From Xenococcus sp. PCC 7305 (lineage in GTDB: Bacteria; Cyanobacteriota; Cyanobacteriia; Cyanobacteriales; Xenococcaceae): 32,080 bases of DNA. This document shows, piece by piece, positions 1-7,917 of the stretch. The notes below the pieces were generated by a model. It worked only from the letters and a program-made list of their open reading frames with translations. It searched no databases and was not told the DNA's origin. The stretch covers positions 1 to 32,080 of the forward strand of contig NZ_ALVZ01000154.1 of NCBI RefSeq assembly GCF_000332055.1. Direction: 5' to 3'. Position 1 is the stretch's first letter. Every line of letters begins with the position of its first letter. Made by a program: the position numbers and the translations under genes.

Positions 1-302
1 ATATCGTAAACAGAGGAGAACACCGCAACTAGAGAATTGTCTTGGCAACGATTGAAGACATCTTCTCGGTCTAAGATAACGCCTTCCCAAACCACAGGAT
101 TAAGTTCGACCAAACGGCAAACATCATCAACTAAGACTCGAAAATTAGCTTTATTTTGTAAATCGCCATAGTTGCCGACTAAAGGCATGAGACGCTTGAG
201 AATATGAGGAGGATGGGGGGCAGCTAAACCATCGATTTGATTGATCATTAGTCGAAGTAAGTTAGAGCCAGAACGCTGTGTCCCAATCATTGAAAATGAC
301 AT
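1..302 (-). CDS. Sulfotransferase family protein, N-terminal part (runs off the left edge)
   Basis: About 100 codons are visible, from an ATG at 300-302; the rest lies beyond the window. The protein opens MSFSMIGTQRSGSNLLRLM. The GTQRSGSN stretch at residues 7-14 matches the 5'-phosphosulfate-binding loop of PAPS-dependent sulfotransferases, which usually reads xPRSGSxxL near the N-terminus. A GGAG ribosome binding site lies about 8 bases upstream of the ATG. Family knowledge: such enzymes move sulfate from PAPS to carbohydrate, lipid or small-molecule hydroxyls. The acceptor cannot be read from this fragment. It is transcribed in the same direction as menF but is separated from it by about 200 bases, so it may have its own promoter. 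Confidence 0.8.
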   Translation of the reverse strand, partial: MSFSMIGTQRSGSNLLRLMINQIDGLAAPHPPHILKRLMPLVGNYGDLQNKANFRVLVDDVCRLVELNPVVWEGVILDREDVFNRCQDNSLVAVFSSVYD

Positions 303-506
303 AATTTTTCTCCAATCTATATATAAGGAATAAGTGCGAAAACTCAAGAGATACACAAAAGAAACAATTTTGAAGAACTCTTTGTATTTCATCTACATCC
401 TATTTGTAGTTCCCATTGGTTGTAGTAAAGTTGAGGTAAAGTTTTGACAAATTGACATCAAAGTAAGAATCAAGACTTTTTGCTTAGGGAAATAGGGAAA
501 CGACTT
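303..506. other. AT-rich spacer between sulfotransferase gene and menF
   Basis: This 204-base spacer holds the ribosome binding site of the sulfotransferase gene at its left end. I see no RNA gene, repeat or convincing hairpin in it. It probably carries the end of the menF transcript and the start of the sulfotransferase transcript, but no promoter motif is clear enough to call. Confidence 0.4.
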
Positions 507-1958
507 TTAGACTAGTGCTTTGAGTAATGACTGTAACTTTAATTGAATTTCAATAAATTCTTTATCGGGATTGGAGCCGGAAACAATCCCTGCCCCTGCG
601 TAAAGACGAGCATGTTTACCCTCTATTAACGCTGAACGAATCCCAACTATAAATTCACTATTCCCTTGATTATCAATCCATCCTAAAGGTGCAGCGTACA
701 AAGAACGATCAAATCTTTCGTAATGGCGAATTTTTTCACAGGCGATTTCTGTTTCTACCCCTGCCACTGCTGGAGTTGGATGAAGTTGCGCTACGATCTC
801 CAAAGGCCCAATATATTCAGGTAAATGGGCATAAATAGGTGTCCAGAGATGCTGAATATTTGATAGTCGCAATAACTGTAAAGGTAATTGGTAGGGTTTT
901 AGTCCCATTTGTCGCAAACGAGCAATCAAAAAATCGCTAACTGCTTGATGCTCCCTTTGTTCTTTTCTACTTCTTAATAATAAATTTGACCAATGGACAT
1001 CTTCCGCATTCGTTTTTCCCCTAGGCGCAGAACCAGCTAAAGCATCAGTAACTAATTGCCTGTTTTGAATGCTTACTAAACGCTCTGGACTTGCACCAAT
1101 AAAGTTTTTTCCTTGACCGTTAGCAATGGAGAATATATAGCAATCAGGATGACGTTCCCGCAAATTATGAAGAGACTGAATAACCTTAAATGGAATCTTC
1201 GAGGTAATATCTGTGGCTTGAGCTATGACAATCTTACTAAATTCATTCATCGCGATCGACTCTAGGGCAGAACCCACGACATTTCTAAAATATTGGGAAT
1301 GCTCGGTCGAAAAAATATTTTGCTTCTCCCAGTTAGATTTAATCTGCCCATCAGTAACCAAATTTTCCTGGTTCTGCCAATCTATGGTTGCAACTTTATA
1401 GTTTATTTTATTAAGAATTTCTGATTTATCTTGGGGATTTTTTAGGGGATAATTAACAATTAAAAAGCATTGCTTGTTCTTTTTTACCAGTTGCAAACGG
1501 GGTAAAAAAACTGTAGCTGAGGGAAAATCTTGATCGCTAACAGAAGCATCAGAAAAAAAAGAGAAACTACAAAATATTCTGGGAGCAGTTCTTGATAGAG
1601 CCACTTCTCCTTGAGGTAGAATTTGATTGAAACAATCGTCGACAAATTTTTGAGTTATTTCAAATCTATTTCCTGATCTTATAAGCGATTCTTTGGTTAT
1701 TCCACAAGCAACAATTGATTCTTTTTTATTGGGGTTCTCCCAGTAAAAATGTACTGCATTTTTACTCGAAAATTTTTGGAGAAAAGCTAAAGGGTCTACT
1801 AAGGGAATCTTCTGTGCATAGCTGAGAATTTTTGTGTATTTAGTTACAGTAAACTGCAATTTACTATTATTCCAAAAATCATCGAAATCTCCATTATCTA
1901 GAACCAGATTCGATTCTTCTTGAGATATGACGGGTATAGTTATTTTTGATTGTGTCAT
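507..1958 (-). CDS. menF: Isochorismate synthase (phylloquinone biosynthesis)
   Basis: This 483-residue protein belongs to the chorismate-binding (ADC synthase) family. It converts chorismate to isochorismate, the first committed step to phylloquinone, the electron carrier of photosystem I in cyanobacteria. Visible motifs: FSKIVIAQ with a lysine near 242, the likely general base; SPERLV at 290-295; TDALAGSAPRG at 304-314; RKEQREHQAV near 331-340; LHPTPAVAG at 392-400; and YAGAGIVSGSNPDKEF at 453-468, which contributes metal and substrate contacts. The length and the variable N-terminal 220 residues suit a MenF-type enzyme better than anthranilate or salicylate synthase. The ATG at 1956-1958 lacks a strong ribosome binding site. 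It follows the methyltransferase gene in the same direction, 292 bases on, so it need not be in that operon. Confidence 0.9.
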   Translation of the reverse strand: MTQSKITIPVISQEESNLVLDNGDFDDFWNNSKLQFTVTKYTKILSYAQKIPLVDPLAFLQKFSSKNAVHFYWENPNKKESIVACGITKESLIRSGNRFEITQKFVDDCFNQILPQGEVALSRTAPRIFCSFSFFSDASVSDQDFPSATVFLPRLQLVKKNKQCFLIVNYPLKNPQDKSEILNKINYKVATIDWQNQENLVTDGQIKSNWEKQNIFSTEHSQYFRNVVGSALESIAMNEFSKIVIAQATDITSKIPFKVIQSLHNLRERHPDCYIFSIANGQGKNFIGASPERLVSIQNRQLVTDALAGSAPRGKTNAEDVHWSNLLLRSRKEQREHQAVSDFLIARLRQMGLKPYQLPLQLLRLSNIQHLWTPIYAHLPEYIGPLEIVAQLHPTPAVAGVETEIACEKIRHYERFDRSLYAAPLGWIDNQGNSEFIVGIRSALIEGKHARLYAGAGIVSGSNPDKEFIEIQLKLQSLLKALV

Positions 1959-2250
1959 TCCAAGAGAAAACTTAAATTAAAATAATTTTTATAATTTTTT
2001 TGTCATTAGTATATGAACTAAACAAAAATCTCAAATCAATGAATCCAAGTGATGATTTACGGCTTGACTACTTGCTTTTGGTAGTTATGGTCATTTCCCT
2101 CGATTCAGTGAGATTCGGCATTTTCTTATCATTTTACTTATTCAGATTGTATAAATACTTGGTCAAAAAACACAATACCTGAATTAGACATCAGTTAGCC
2201 TATTTTAACGCCTGATGTGAATTATACCTAATTATATTATTTTAAGTGGT
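1959..2250. other. Gap between menF and the methyltransferase gene
   Basis: An AT-rich 292-base gap. A 60-codon plus-strand frame beginning with TTG at 2000 (or with ATG at 2039) lies here. It has no ribosome binding site and no recognisable domain, so I do not call it a gene. ACATCAG at 2188-2194 and CTGATGT at 2212-2218 form a weak inverted repeat with a 17-base loop and no T-run. Confidence 0.4.
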
Positions 2251-2895
2251 TTAATGTTTTTCTGCGATGACGGCATAAAAGGGATCGGCACCGATTAAGC
2301 CTAACATTGCTAAAAAATTTGGTACTGAGGACTGACGAGAAATTAATTCTGGCTCACTAAAACCAGGAATTGCTTTGAAATACTGTTTAACTAAGGCTAT
2401 TCTACTAGCTTCTGTGCCATCTCGCCAAGCGGCGATCGCCTTTTGGTAAAACATGCGATTGGAAAAACTAACAATAACTAACCCTCCTGGTTTAAGAATT
2501 CGATATATTTCTGAAAAGATGGCCTCCGGGTATTGTAAATACTGCACAGAAACAGTTATCAAGACCGCGTCAAAATCCTCATCTTGTAAAGGGATCTGAG
2601 GATTTTGGTTGAGATTTTGGACGAAGTAGCTATTAAGACGAGAATTTTTTTTAAGTTCTTCATAATTCATGCCATGTCCTTCAACATGTTCAAATTCCAT
2701 ATTGTCGGGCAAATGTGATACCCAACTGCTCATTAAGTCGAGAATACGGGTTTGAGGCTGAAGTTTTTCCCGATATAGCTCAGTTAATTGATCAATAAAG
2801 CCCTCATCAACATGGGTGACAAAACGAGGAACGCGATAAAAGTCATTATCACTACTGGGGTCTAGTTTAGTGCGGTTTTCTGGTCTGAGCAGCAT
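2251..2895 (-). CDS. SAM-dependent methyltransferase (class I, type 11-like)
   Basis: A 214-residue protein. ILDLMSSWVSHLP at 51-63 takes the place of the usual DxGxGxG SAM-binding loop. QDEDFDAVLITVSVQYL at 104-120 fits the acidic motif after strand 4, and EIYRILKPGGLVIVSFSNR at 129-147 is the typical post-motif of Methyltransf_11 proteins. The glycine-poor motif I is unusual but forms a coherent family with a conserved SSWVSH core. The substrate is unknown. The gene lies 95 bases downstream of the alpha/beta-hydrolase gene on the same strand and could be the last gene of the lipid-degradation transcript. The ATG at 2893-2895 has no obvious ribosome binding site. Certain to be a Rossmann methyltransferase; not assignable to MenG or UbiE. 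Confidence 0.75.
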   Translation of the reverse strand: MLLRPENRTKLDPSSDNDFYRVPRFVTHVDEGFIDQLTELYREKLQPQTRILDLMSSWVSHLPDNMEFEHVEGHGMNYEELKKNSRLNSYFVQNLNQNPQIPLQDEDFDAVLITVSVQYLQYPEAIFSEIYRILKPGGLVIVSFSNRMFYQKAIAAWRDGTEASRIALVKQYFKAIPGFSEPELISRQSSVPNFLAMLGLIGADPFYAVIAEKH

Positions 2896-2990
2896 GATCT
2901 AAAATCTTTAACGGTATTAATCTTCAATTTATGAAAGTATACTTTTCTTGATTTCACACTGCAATTATTAAACTGTTGTTAGCCCTTTCT

Positions 2991-3866
2991 TTAGCCTCTC
3001 ATGACAAAATGTTTTCCTAGCCAACTGACTAAGTCAGTTAAAACTTCCTGGTAATTAAGATCATTATGCAGCACGTGATAACTGTCAGGATACAATCGTC
3101 TTTCTTTATCAGCAAAAGTAATTTTTTCAAATAGTTGCTGACTACTTTCTGGCAGTGCAATCTGATCAGCTCCACCATGAAGAATCAATAGTGGGATTTG
3201 TAATATGTTAGTATTGGATTCAATCCAAGCGACGGTTTGGATAAACTCTGTCGATAATCGAGCTGTCCCTTTTGTATGGCGCAAAGGATCTTCGGCTAAG
3301 GCCTTGATAAGCTTAGTATCCCGAGAACTAGTAATCAGTCTGATACCAGTATCTAGGGAAAAACGAGGCCATAATTTTGAGAGAATGCGTCCTATGCCTA
3401 TTTTTAGAGGGGAAAGACCTACTCTCAATGCAGGAGAAAATAAGATGAGTCCTTGTAATTGCTCTTGTAAACGCAAAGCATAGTCTAGGGAAATGGTTCC
3501 TCCTAAACTTTGACCCAAGAGAAAGATCGGAAGAGAAGATTCTTGTTGAGAGACTAACTGCACCAGGGCGTGTAAATCTTCTCTGAATTCACTCCAACTG
3601 TTGATATATCCTCTCCGTCCAGGCGATCGCCCATGTCCCCTTAAATCAAACCCATATACTCCATAATTATGGGGAACTAAAAACTCAACAATATTGTCAA
3701 ATATTCCGCTATGAACTCCTAATCCATGAACAATAATCACAATTGCTTTAGTTGTGGTTTGAGGATGCCAGCTTTGATAATAAAGTTGTAATCCATCAGC
3801 ACCAATAAATTTTCCTTCTTGGTGTCGGAATGATTCTCTTGTTAAATTCTGAGATATTTTATTCAC
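2991..3866 (-). CDS. Alpha/beta-hydrolase, monoacylglycerol lipase-like
   Basis: A 291-residue serine hydrolase. HGLG at 47-50 supplies the oxyanion region. GQSLG at 118-122 is the nucleophile elbow with Ser120. The acid is probably Asp234 (GGADQ) and the histidine His264 (DSYHVLHND). DLRGHGRSPGRRGYI at 74-88 and the overall layout match Hydrolase_4, the monoglyceride lipase/lysophospholipase family, which releases free fatty acids from glycerolipids. No signal peptide, so probably cytoplasmic. It lies 63 bases after fadE, with a heptamer array between them, so it is likely the lipase that feeds the neighbouring beta-oxidation enzymes (inference). The start is GTG at 3864-3866; no upstream in-frame ATG fits better. 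Lysophospholipase or another carboxylesterase is an alternative. Confidence 0.82.
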   Translation of the reverse strand: MNKISQNLTRESFRHQEGKFIGADGLQLYYQSWHPQTTTKAIVIIVHGLGVHSGIFDNIVEFLVPHNYGVYGFDLRGHGRSPGRRGYINSWSEFREDLHALVQLVSQQESSLPIFLLGQSLGGTISLDYALRLQEQLQGLILFSPALRVGLSPLKIGIGRILSKLWPRFSLDTGIRLITSSRDTKLIKALAEDPLRHTKGTARLSTEFIQTVAWIESNTNILQIPLLILHGGADQIALPESSQQLFEKITFADKERRLYPDSYHVLHNDLNYQEVLTDLVSWLGKHFVMRG

Positions 3867-3873
3867 AGGCTTG

Positions 3874-3928
3874 TAATGGTCAATGATTAATGATTAATGA
3901 TTAATGTTCATGATCAATGATCAATGAT
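3874..3928. repeat. Heptamer tandem repeat array, YAATGRT type
   Basis: Eight units run without a gap: TAATGGT 3874-3880, CAATGAT 3881-3887, TAATGAT twice to 3901, TAATGTT 3902-3908, a six-base CATGAT 3909-3914, and CAATGAT twice to 3928. The array begins one base after the fadE stop codon (3930-3932) and ends a few bases before the GTG start of the hydrolase gene. It resembles the short tandemly repeated repetitive (STRR) heptamers known from cyanobacteria. Confidence 0.9.
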
Positions 3929-3929
3929 T

Positions 3930-6374
3930 TCAGCCTAAACTAGCAAACAATAAATCGGGAGATTCTGTATTAATTTCTACTCCTGCCATTTTATATTCGG
4001 ACAGGGAAAAAGAATCAACTTGAACAGCATCATCGCGAACAGATTCTGCTTGAGTTAATAATGCTACTTCATCAAGACTAATAATTCCTGCTTCTAACGC
4101 CTGACGAACAAGATTATTTGGTCTTTTTTTGGGTAACGTACCCAGATTGCTAGCTGTTTTAATTTTCTTGAGAATATCATCTGCTTGTACTGATAAAATG
4201 AAAGCCTTTTCTAATCTACCCAAAGCCTCGTCAGTATTAGTTGGAACATAGATATCTTTTGTGAGATTATCTCTTTGTTTGCCGGTCGTTTGCATAATTC
4301 GAGCAATTGTGCCGCCTAGCTTGTCGGATGGCATGACCCCAATAGGATTCAATCGCGACCAAGCTGAGATAATTCCTAACAATGGCAGCGAGAGATTGCG
4401 ATAAATTCCATTGAACGCCTGCTGTATTTGAGCAAAACTATATTGCATTGACCAATCTACCAAGGGCAAATCTTCTGATTGACAACCTTCAGCTTCAAAT
4501 CTCCTCAGAGTTGCAGTTCCTAAATACATCCAAGAAAGAACATCGGCAAATCTACCAGTGAGTTTTTCGCGTCGTTTGAGATTGCCACCTAAACGAATCA
4601 TGGCTAGGTCAGTCAGGAAGCCAAAAGCCGCTGATGACCAAGCTAGTTTACGCCAATATTTTGCAGTTGCGCCTGAGACGGGAGAAGTTGCTAGATAACC
4701 ACGAGTCAGACTAAGTAACAATGTACGACAACCGTTGCTGACTATTGAACCGAGATGATGCCAAAATACATTATCAAATGCGATCGCATCAGAATTTTCG
4801 AGAGCAGTAATTTCTTGGTACGCATAGGGATGGGAACGAATCAATCCTTGACCAAAGATAATCATGGTACGAGTGAGAATATTAGCTCCTTCGACAGTGA
4901 TGGGAATTGGGGTTGCCGAGTAAATATTTGCTAGTAGGTTCCTCGGGCCTCGGCAGATTCCCGCCCCGCCCAGAATATCCATGCCATCATTAATAATTTG
5001 GCGGGAAAGTTCGGTGAAATTGTATTTCGCGATCGCGGAAATCACAGCAGGTTGTTCTCCTTGGTCTACTGCTCCAACTGTATAAAGTCGAGCCGCTTCC
5101 ATAAGATAGGTAAGTCCGCCAATACGAGCGAGTGGTTCTTCAATCCCTTCAAAGCGACCAATGTTTAGTCCGAATTGTTTTCTAACTTGGCTATAGGCTC
5201 CTGTTACTCTAGTGACCAATTTGGCAATACCTGTGCAGGTAGCAGGAAAACTAATACCTCTGCCTGCGGCTAGAGATTGCATCAGCATTTTCCAACCTTG
5301 TCCTGCTTGCTCGACCCCGCCAATAATTTTTCCTACAGGGATGACCACATCTTGACCAACTGTGGGAGAGTTATAGAAAGGCACACCCATCGGGTCATGT
5401 CGGCGATTGATAATTACTCCAGGAATATTCGTCGGAATTAAAGCGCAGGTAATACCAACATCAACTCCTTTGCCGAGTAAGTTATCAGGATCGCGAAGTT
5501 TAAAGGCTAGCCCCATCAGAGTTGCGATCGTGGAAAGAGTAATATAGCGTTTATTCCAGTTCAAGCGCAGATATAATTCGCCATCTTCACCGCGAAAGAC
5601 AATTCCCTCGGCGGTAATACTGGCAGCATCAGAACCTGCTTTGGGTTCGGTGAGGGCAAAACAAGGAATTTCTTCGCCCCTGGCTAATCGGGGAAGATAA
5701 TAGTTTTTTTGTTCTGCTGTGCCATAACGAAGTAGTAATTTAGCTGGCCCTAGGGAATTGGTGACGCCAACAGTTGCAGTATGGGTAAAAGAGCGAGAGG
5801 CTAATTTGTTCATAATGCTGCTATAGGCCAAGTTAGAAAATCCTAACCCACCATATTCTTGGGGAATCATCATGCCAAAGAAGCGTTCTTGTTTGAGATA
5901 TTGCCAAACTTGAGGAGGTAAATCTTGGCGTTGATGGATTGACCAATCCGTTGCCATTTGGCAAACCTGTTCTACCTGATTATCGAGGAAGTCACGAATT
6001 TCTAGGGTAATTTCGGGATAGGGTTCGTTGAGGAGGCGTTGCAGGTTGGGTTTGCCAGAGAAGTATTCACCATCTACCCAAACATTGCCAGCTTCGATCG
6101 CAGCTCTTTCTGTATCGGATATTTTAGGTAAGAGTTTTAATTTTGCGATCGCCTTAACTAAATAAGTGGTAATTATTCTCTGACGCAGTTGAGGAATATT
6201 GAAAATTAGTGTAACAACACCAAAAATAGCCCAACTCCAAATTGGTACTTGACAGACTCCCAAGATGATCGCAAAGTACAACGACCAGACCCAGAGAGAA
6301 ACGCTGAGATAACTGAAAATAACCAATAGAATAATCAGACTAGAAATAATAATTATTGGTTCAAAGATGTTCAT
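3930..6374 (-). CDS. fadE: Acyl-CoA dehydrogenase, E. coli FadE type
   Basis: This 814-residue flavoenzyme has the same length and layout as E. coli FadE. It makes the trans-2,3 double bond in acyl-CoA, the first step of each beta-oxidation round, and passes electrons to an acceptor. Two hydrophobic segments (about 5-60) suggest membrane attachment. The dehydrogenase core covers about 115-510: TEPKAGSDAAS at 242-252, LNWNKRYITL at 271-280, and PITVEGANILTRTMIIFGQG at 491-510 with likely catalytic Glu495. The C-terminal 300 residues match the FadE-specific extension (DUF1974/ACDH_C), including SDKLGG near 683. A GAGGT ribosome binding site precedes the ATG. It lies 80 bases after the thiolase gene. 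Its acceptor, electron-transfer flavoprotein or other, is not encoded in this window. HIP1 sites inside it argue against very recent transfer. Confidence 0.93.
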   Translation of the reverse strand: MNIFEPIIIISSLIILLVIFSYLSVSLWVWSLYFAIILGVCQVPIWSWAIFGVVTLIFNIPQLRQRIITTYLVKAIAKLKLLPKISDTERAAIEAGNVWVDGEYFSGKPNLQRLLNEPYPEITLEIRDFLDNQVEQVCQMATDWSIHQRQDLPPQVWQYLKQERFFGMMIPQEYGGLGFSNLAYSSIMNKLASRSFTHTATVGVTNSLGPAKLLLRYGTAEQKNYYLPRLARGEEIPCFALTEPKAGSDAASITAEGIVFRGEDGELYLRLNWNKRYITLSTIATLMGLAFKLRDPDNLLGKGVDVGITCALIPTNIPGVIINRRHDPMGVPFYNSPTVGQDVVIPVGKIIGGVEQAGQGWKMLMQSLAAGRGISFPATCTGIAKLVTRVTGAYSQVRKQFGLNIGRFEGIEEPLARIGGLTYLMEAARLYTVGAVDQGEQPAVISAIAKYNFTELSRQIINDGMDILGGAGICRGPRNLLANIYSATPIPITVEGANILTRTMIIFGQGLIRSHPYAYQEITALENSDAIAFDNVFWHHLGSIVSNGCRTLLLSLTRGYLATSPVSGATAKYWRKLAWSSAAFGFLTDLAMIRLGGNLKRREKLTGRFADVLSWMYLGTATLRRFEAEGCQSEDLPLVDWSMQYSFAQIQQAFNGIYRNLSLPLLGIISAWSRLNPIGVMPSDKLGGTIARIMQTTGKQRDNLTKDIYVPTNTDEALGRLEKAFILSVQADDILKKIKTASNLGTLPKKRPNNLVRQALEAGIISLDEVALLTQAESVRDDAVQVDSFSLSEYKMAGVEINTESPDLLFASLG

Positions 6375-6414
6375 ATTTAATACCTCTAAATCATTTCAAT
6401 GATCAAGACTTCTT

Positions 6415-6449
6415 TTAACTCATTACTTATTACTTATTACTCATTACTC
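6415..6449. repeat. Heptamer tandem repeat array, RAGTAAT on the minus strand
   Basis: On the minus strand, from just after the thiolase stop codon (6455-6457), the units are GAGTAAT twice, AAGTAAT twice and a degenerate GAGTTAA, ending at 6415. On the plus strand this reads as ATTACTC/ATTACTT. It fills much of the fadA-fadE gap. It has the same TAATNNN core as the array at 16796-16844. Confidence 0.9.
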
Positions 6450-6454
6450 AATTT

Positions 6455-7636
6455 TTAGAGCATCAAATTCTCAAACACTCCCGCAGCACCCATCCCACCG
6501 CCAATACACATTGTGACCATTCCATAACGAATGCCGCGTCGTTTCATTTCATGAAGTAACGTTGCAGTTAGTTTCGCTCCTGTACAACCTAGAGGATGAC
6601 CTAATGCGATCGCTCCTCCATTGACATTGACAATATCCTCATCTAGTCCTAATTTACGAATCACTGCTAAAGCTTGACCAGCAAAAGCTTCATTAAGTTC
6701 GATTAAACCAATATCATGTAATGTCAAGTCCACTTGCTTGAGCACTTTCGGCACCGCATCCACAGGGCCAATACCCATGATTTCTGGTGCCACACCTGTG
6801 ACGGCGTAACCAAGTAATCTGGCGATCGGCTGTAGTCTTAGCTCATGCATTTTTCTCATACTCATGACTACCGTAGCCGCTGCACCATCAGACATTTGAG
6901 AGGAATTGCCTGCTGTGACGGTGCCCTTATGTTGGAAAACAGGTTTTAACTTGGCTAGGGCTTCTAACCTAGTATCTGGTCGTGGTCCTTCGTCTACTTT
7001 AAATATTCTTTCGATGTTTTTTGTCTCCCCGTGATCATAGATTGTCTCTTTGAGGTTAATGGGGATTATTTCCTCGTTAAAGCGACCAGCTCTGATGGCA
7101 GCTAAGGCTTTTTGATGCGATCGCAAGGCAAATTGATCTTGATCATGGCGTGAGATATGAAAGTCTTTGACGATATTTTCGGCAGTAATTCCCATTGTGA
7201 TATAGGTATTGGGGGATTTATGTACTAATTCGGGGTTGGGTGAGAGATTGTTTCCGCCCATGGGAATCAGGCTCATGGATTCTGCTCCGCCAGCGACGAT
7301 CACATCTGCCTGACCTGTGATTATGGCTTGGGATGCCATGACGATACTTTGCAATCCTGATGCGCAGAGTCGATTTATTGTGCATCCTGGGACAGAGTTT
7401 GGTAGACCTGCTCTTTGAGCAATGATTCTCCCCAGATTCATGCCTTGTTCGCCTTCGGGAAAGGCGCAGCCCATGATGATGTCATCGATTTGTTTGGGTT
7501 CAAGGTTGGGCGTTTGTGAGATCACGCCTTTGACTGCGATCGCGCCGAGATCGTCGGGTCGCATATGGTGGAGGCTGCCTCTTGGGGCCTTGCCGATTGC
7601 GGTTCGGACACTGCTGATTATGTATGCTTCTGTCAT
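6455..7636 (-). CDS. fadA: Acetyl-CoA C-acyltransferase (3-ketoacyl-CoA thiolase)
   Basis: A 393-residue thiolase that cleaves 3-ketoacyl-CoA with CoA to acetyl-CoA and a shortened acyl-CoA. All three signature regions are intact: NRLCASGLQSI with nucleophile Cys91, NEAFAGQALAV at 315-325, GGAIALGHPLGCTGAK with His347, and MCIGGGMGAAGVFE with Cys377. It could in principle be a biosynthetic acetoacetyl-CoA thiolase. Its place between a FadB/FadN-type fusion and fadE makes the degradative role much more likely. A TTGGAG ribosome binding site precedes the ATG by about 7 bases. It is 281 bases downstream of the hydroxyacyl-CoA dehydrogenase gene, a gap that carries a G/C palindrome, so an internal promoter or mRNA processing site there is possible. 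Confidence 0.93.
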   Translation of the reverse strand: MTEAYIISSVRTAIGKAPRGSLHHMRPDDLGAIAVKGVISQTPNLEPKQIDDIIMGCAFPEGEQGMNLGRIIAQRAGLPNSVPGCTINRLCASGLQSIVMASQAIITGQADVIVAGGAESMSLIPMGGNNLSPNPELVHKSPNTYITMGITAENIVKDFHISRHDQDQFALRSHQKALAAIRAGRFNEEIIPINLKETIYDHGETKNIERIFKVDEGPRPDTRLEALAKLKPVFQHKGTVTAGNSSQMSDGAAATVVMSMRKMHELRLQPIARLLGYAVTGVAPEIMGIGPVDAVPKVLKQVDLTLHDIGLIELNEAFAGQALAVIRKLGLDEDIVNVNGGAIALGHPLGCTGAKLTATLLHEMKRRGIRYGMVTMCIGGGMGAAGVFENLML

Positions 7637-7698
7637 TTTTTATCTCCAAGTTATTTTCTTTGTTTCTTAAATTTTCTATTGGGAAGCCATAACTTCTA

Positions 7699-7718
7699 TT
7701 GGGGGGCTAGCCCCCCAA
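7699..7718. repeat. Perfect 20-base palindrome (TTG6CTAGC6AA)
   Basis: Two thymines, six guanines, CTAG, six cytosines and two adenines form a perfect palindrome centred between 7708 and 7709. It is followed by ACCCCC, which could pair with the G-run in a second register. From memory, similar G6CTAGC6 motifs are frequent between genes in filamentous cyanobacteria, so this is probably a dispersed repeat. There is no T-run directly after it, which makes a classic terminator unlikely. Confidence 0.85.
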
Positions 7719-7887
7719 ACCCCCAGCGAAGTGTTAACTAGTAAGTTGGAAAATTGTAAGTAAAAGCACATCAAAGAATCGTGTCGATAATGCTTTCTTT
7801 TTTAATTAAGTTATATTCTTAGCGAAATTACTTAATCTTTTTTCTATTTTCTATTCAAAAACAGTGAAACTTTTAGCTAAAACACTT

Positions 7888-7915
7888 TTGACTCTTGACT
7901 CTTGACTCTTGACTT
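7888..7915. repeat. Heptamer tandem repeat array, TTGACTC
   Basis: Four units: TTGACTC at 7888-7894, 7895-7901 and 7902-7908, then TTGACTT at 7909-7915. The array ends two bases before the stop codon of the fadB-like gene (7918-7920), so on the transcribed strand it starts immediately after translation ends. Confidence 0.9.
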
Positions 7916-7917
7916 TT

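Larger units (their letters stand above)
7637..7917. other. Spacer with palindrome between fadB-like and fadA genes
   Basis: A 281-base gap inside the fad cluster. It holds the heptamer array next to the fadB-like stop codon, the 20-base palindrome at 7699-7718 and the fadA ribosome binding site. The remainder is AT-rich with no reading frame. It is the longest gap in the fad cluster, so partial termination, processing or a second promoter here would be plausible. Confidence 0.5.

Noticed and set aside
2000-2182. 60-codon plus-strand frame with a hydrophobic middle
   Set aside because: TTG start, no ribosome binding site, AT-rich spacer, no domain; a later ATG (2039) does not help.
2188-2218. 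Inverted repeat as terminator of the methyltransferase gene
   Set aside because: Only 7 pairs, 17-base loop and no T-run on either strand.
3874-3928. Tandem repeats considered as a CRISPR array or origin iterons
   Set aside because: Units are contiguous heptamers without spacers, and no cas or replication genes are near.
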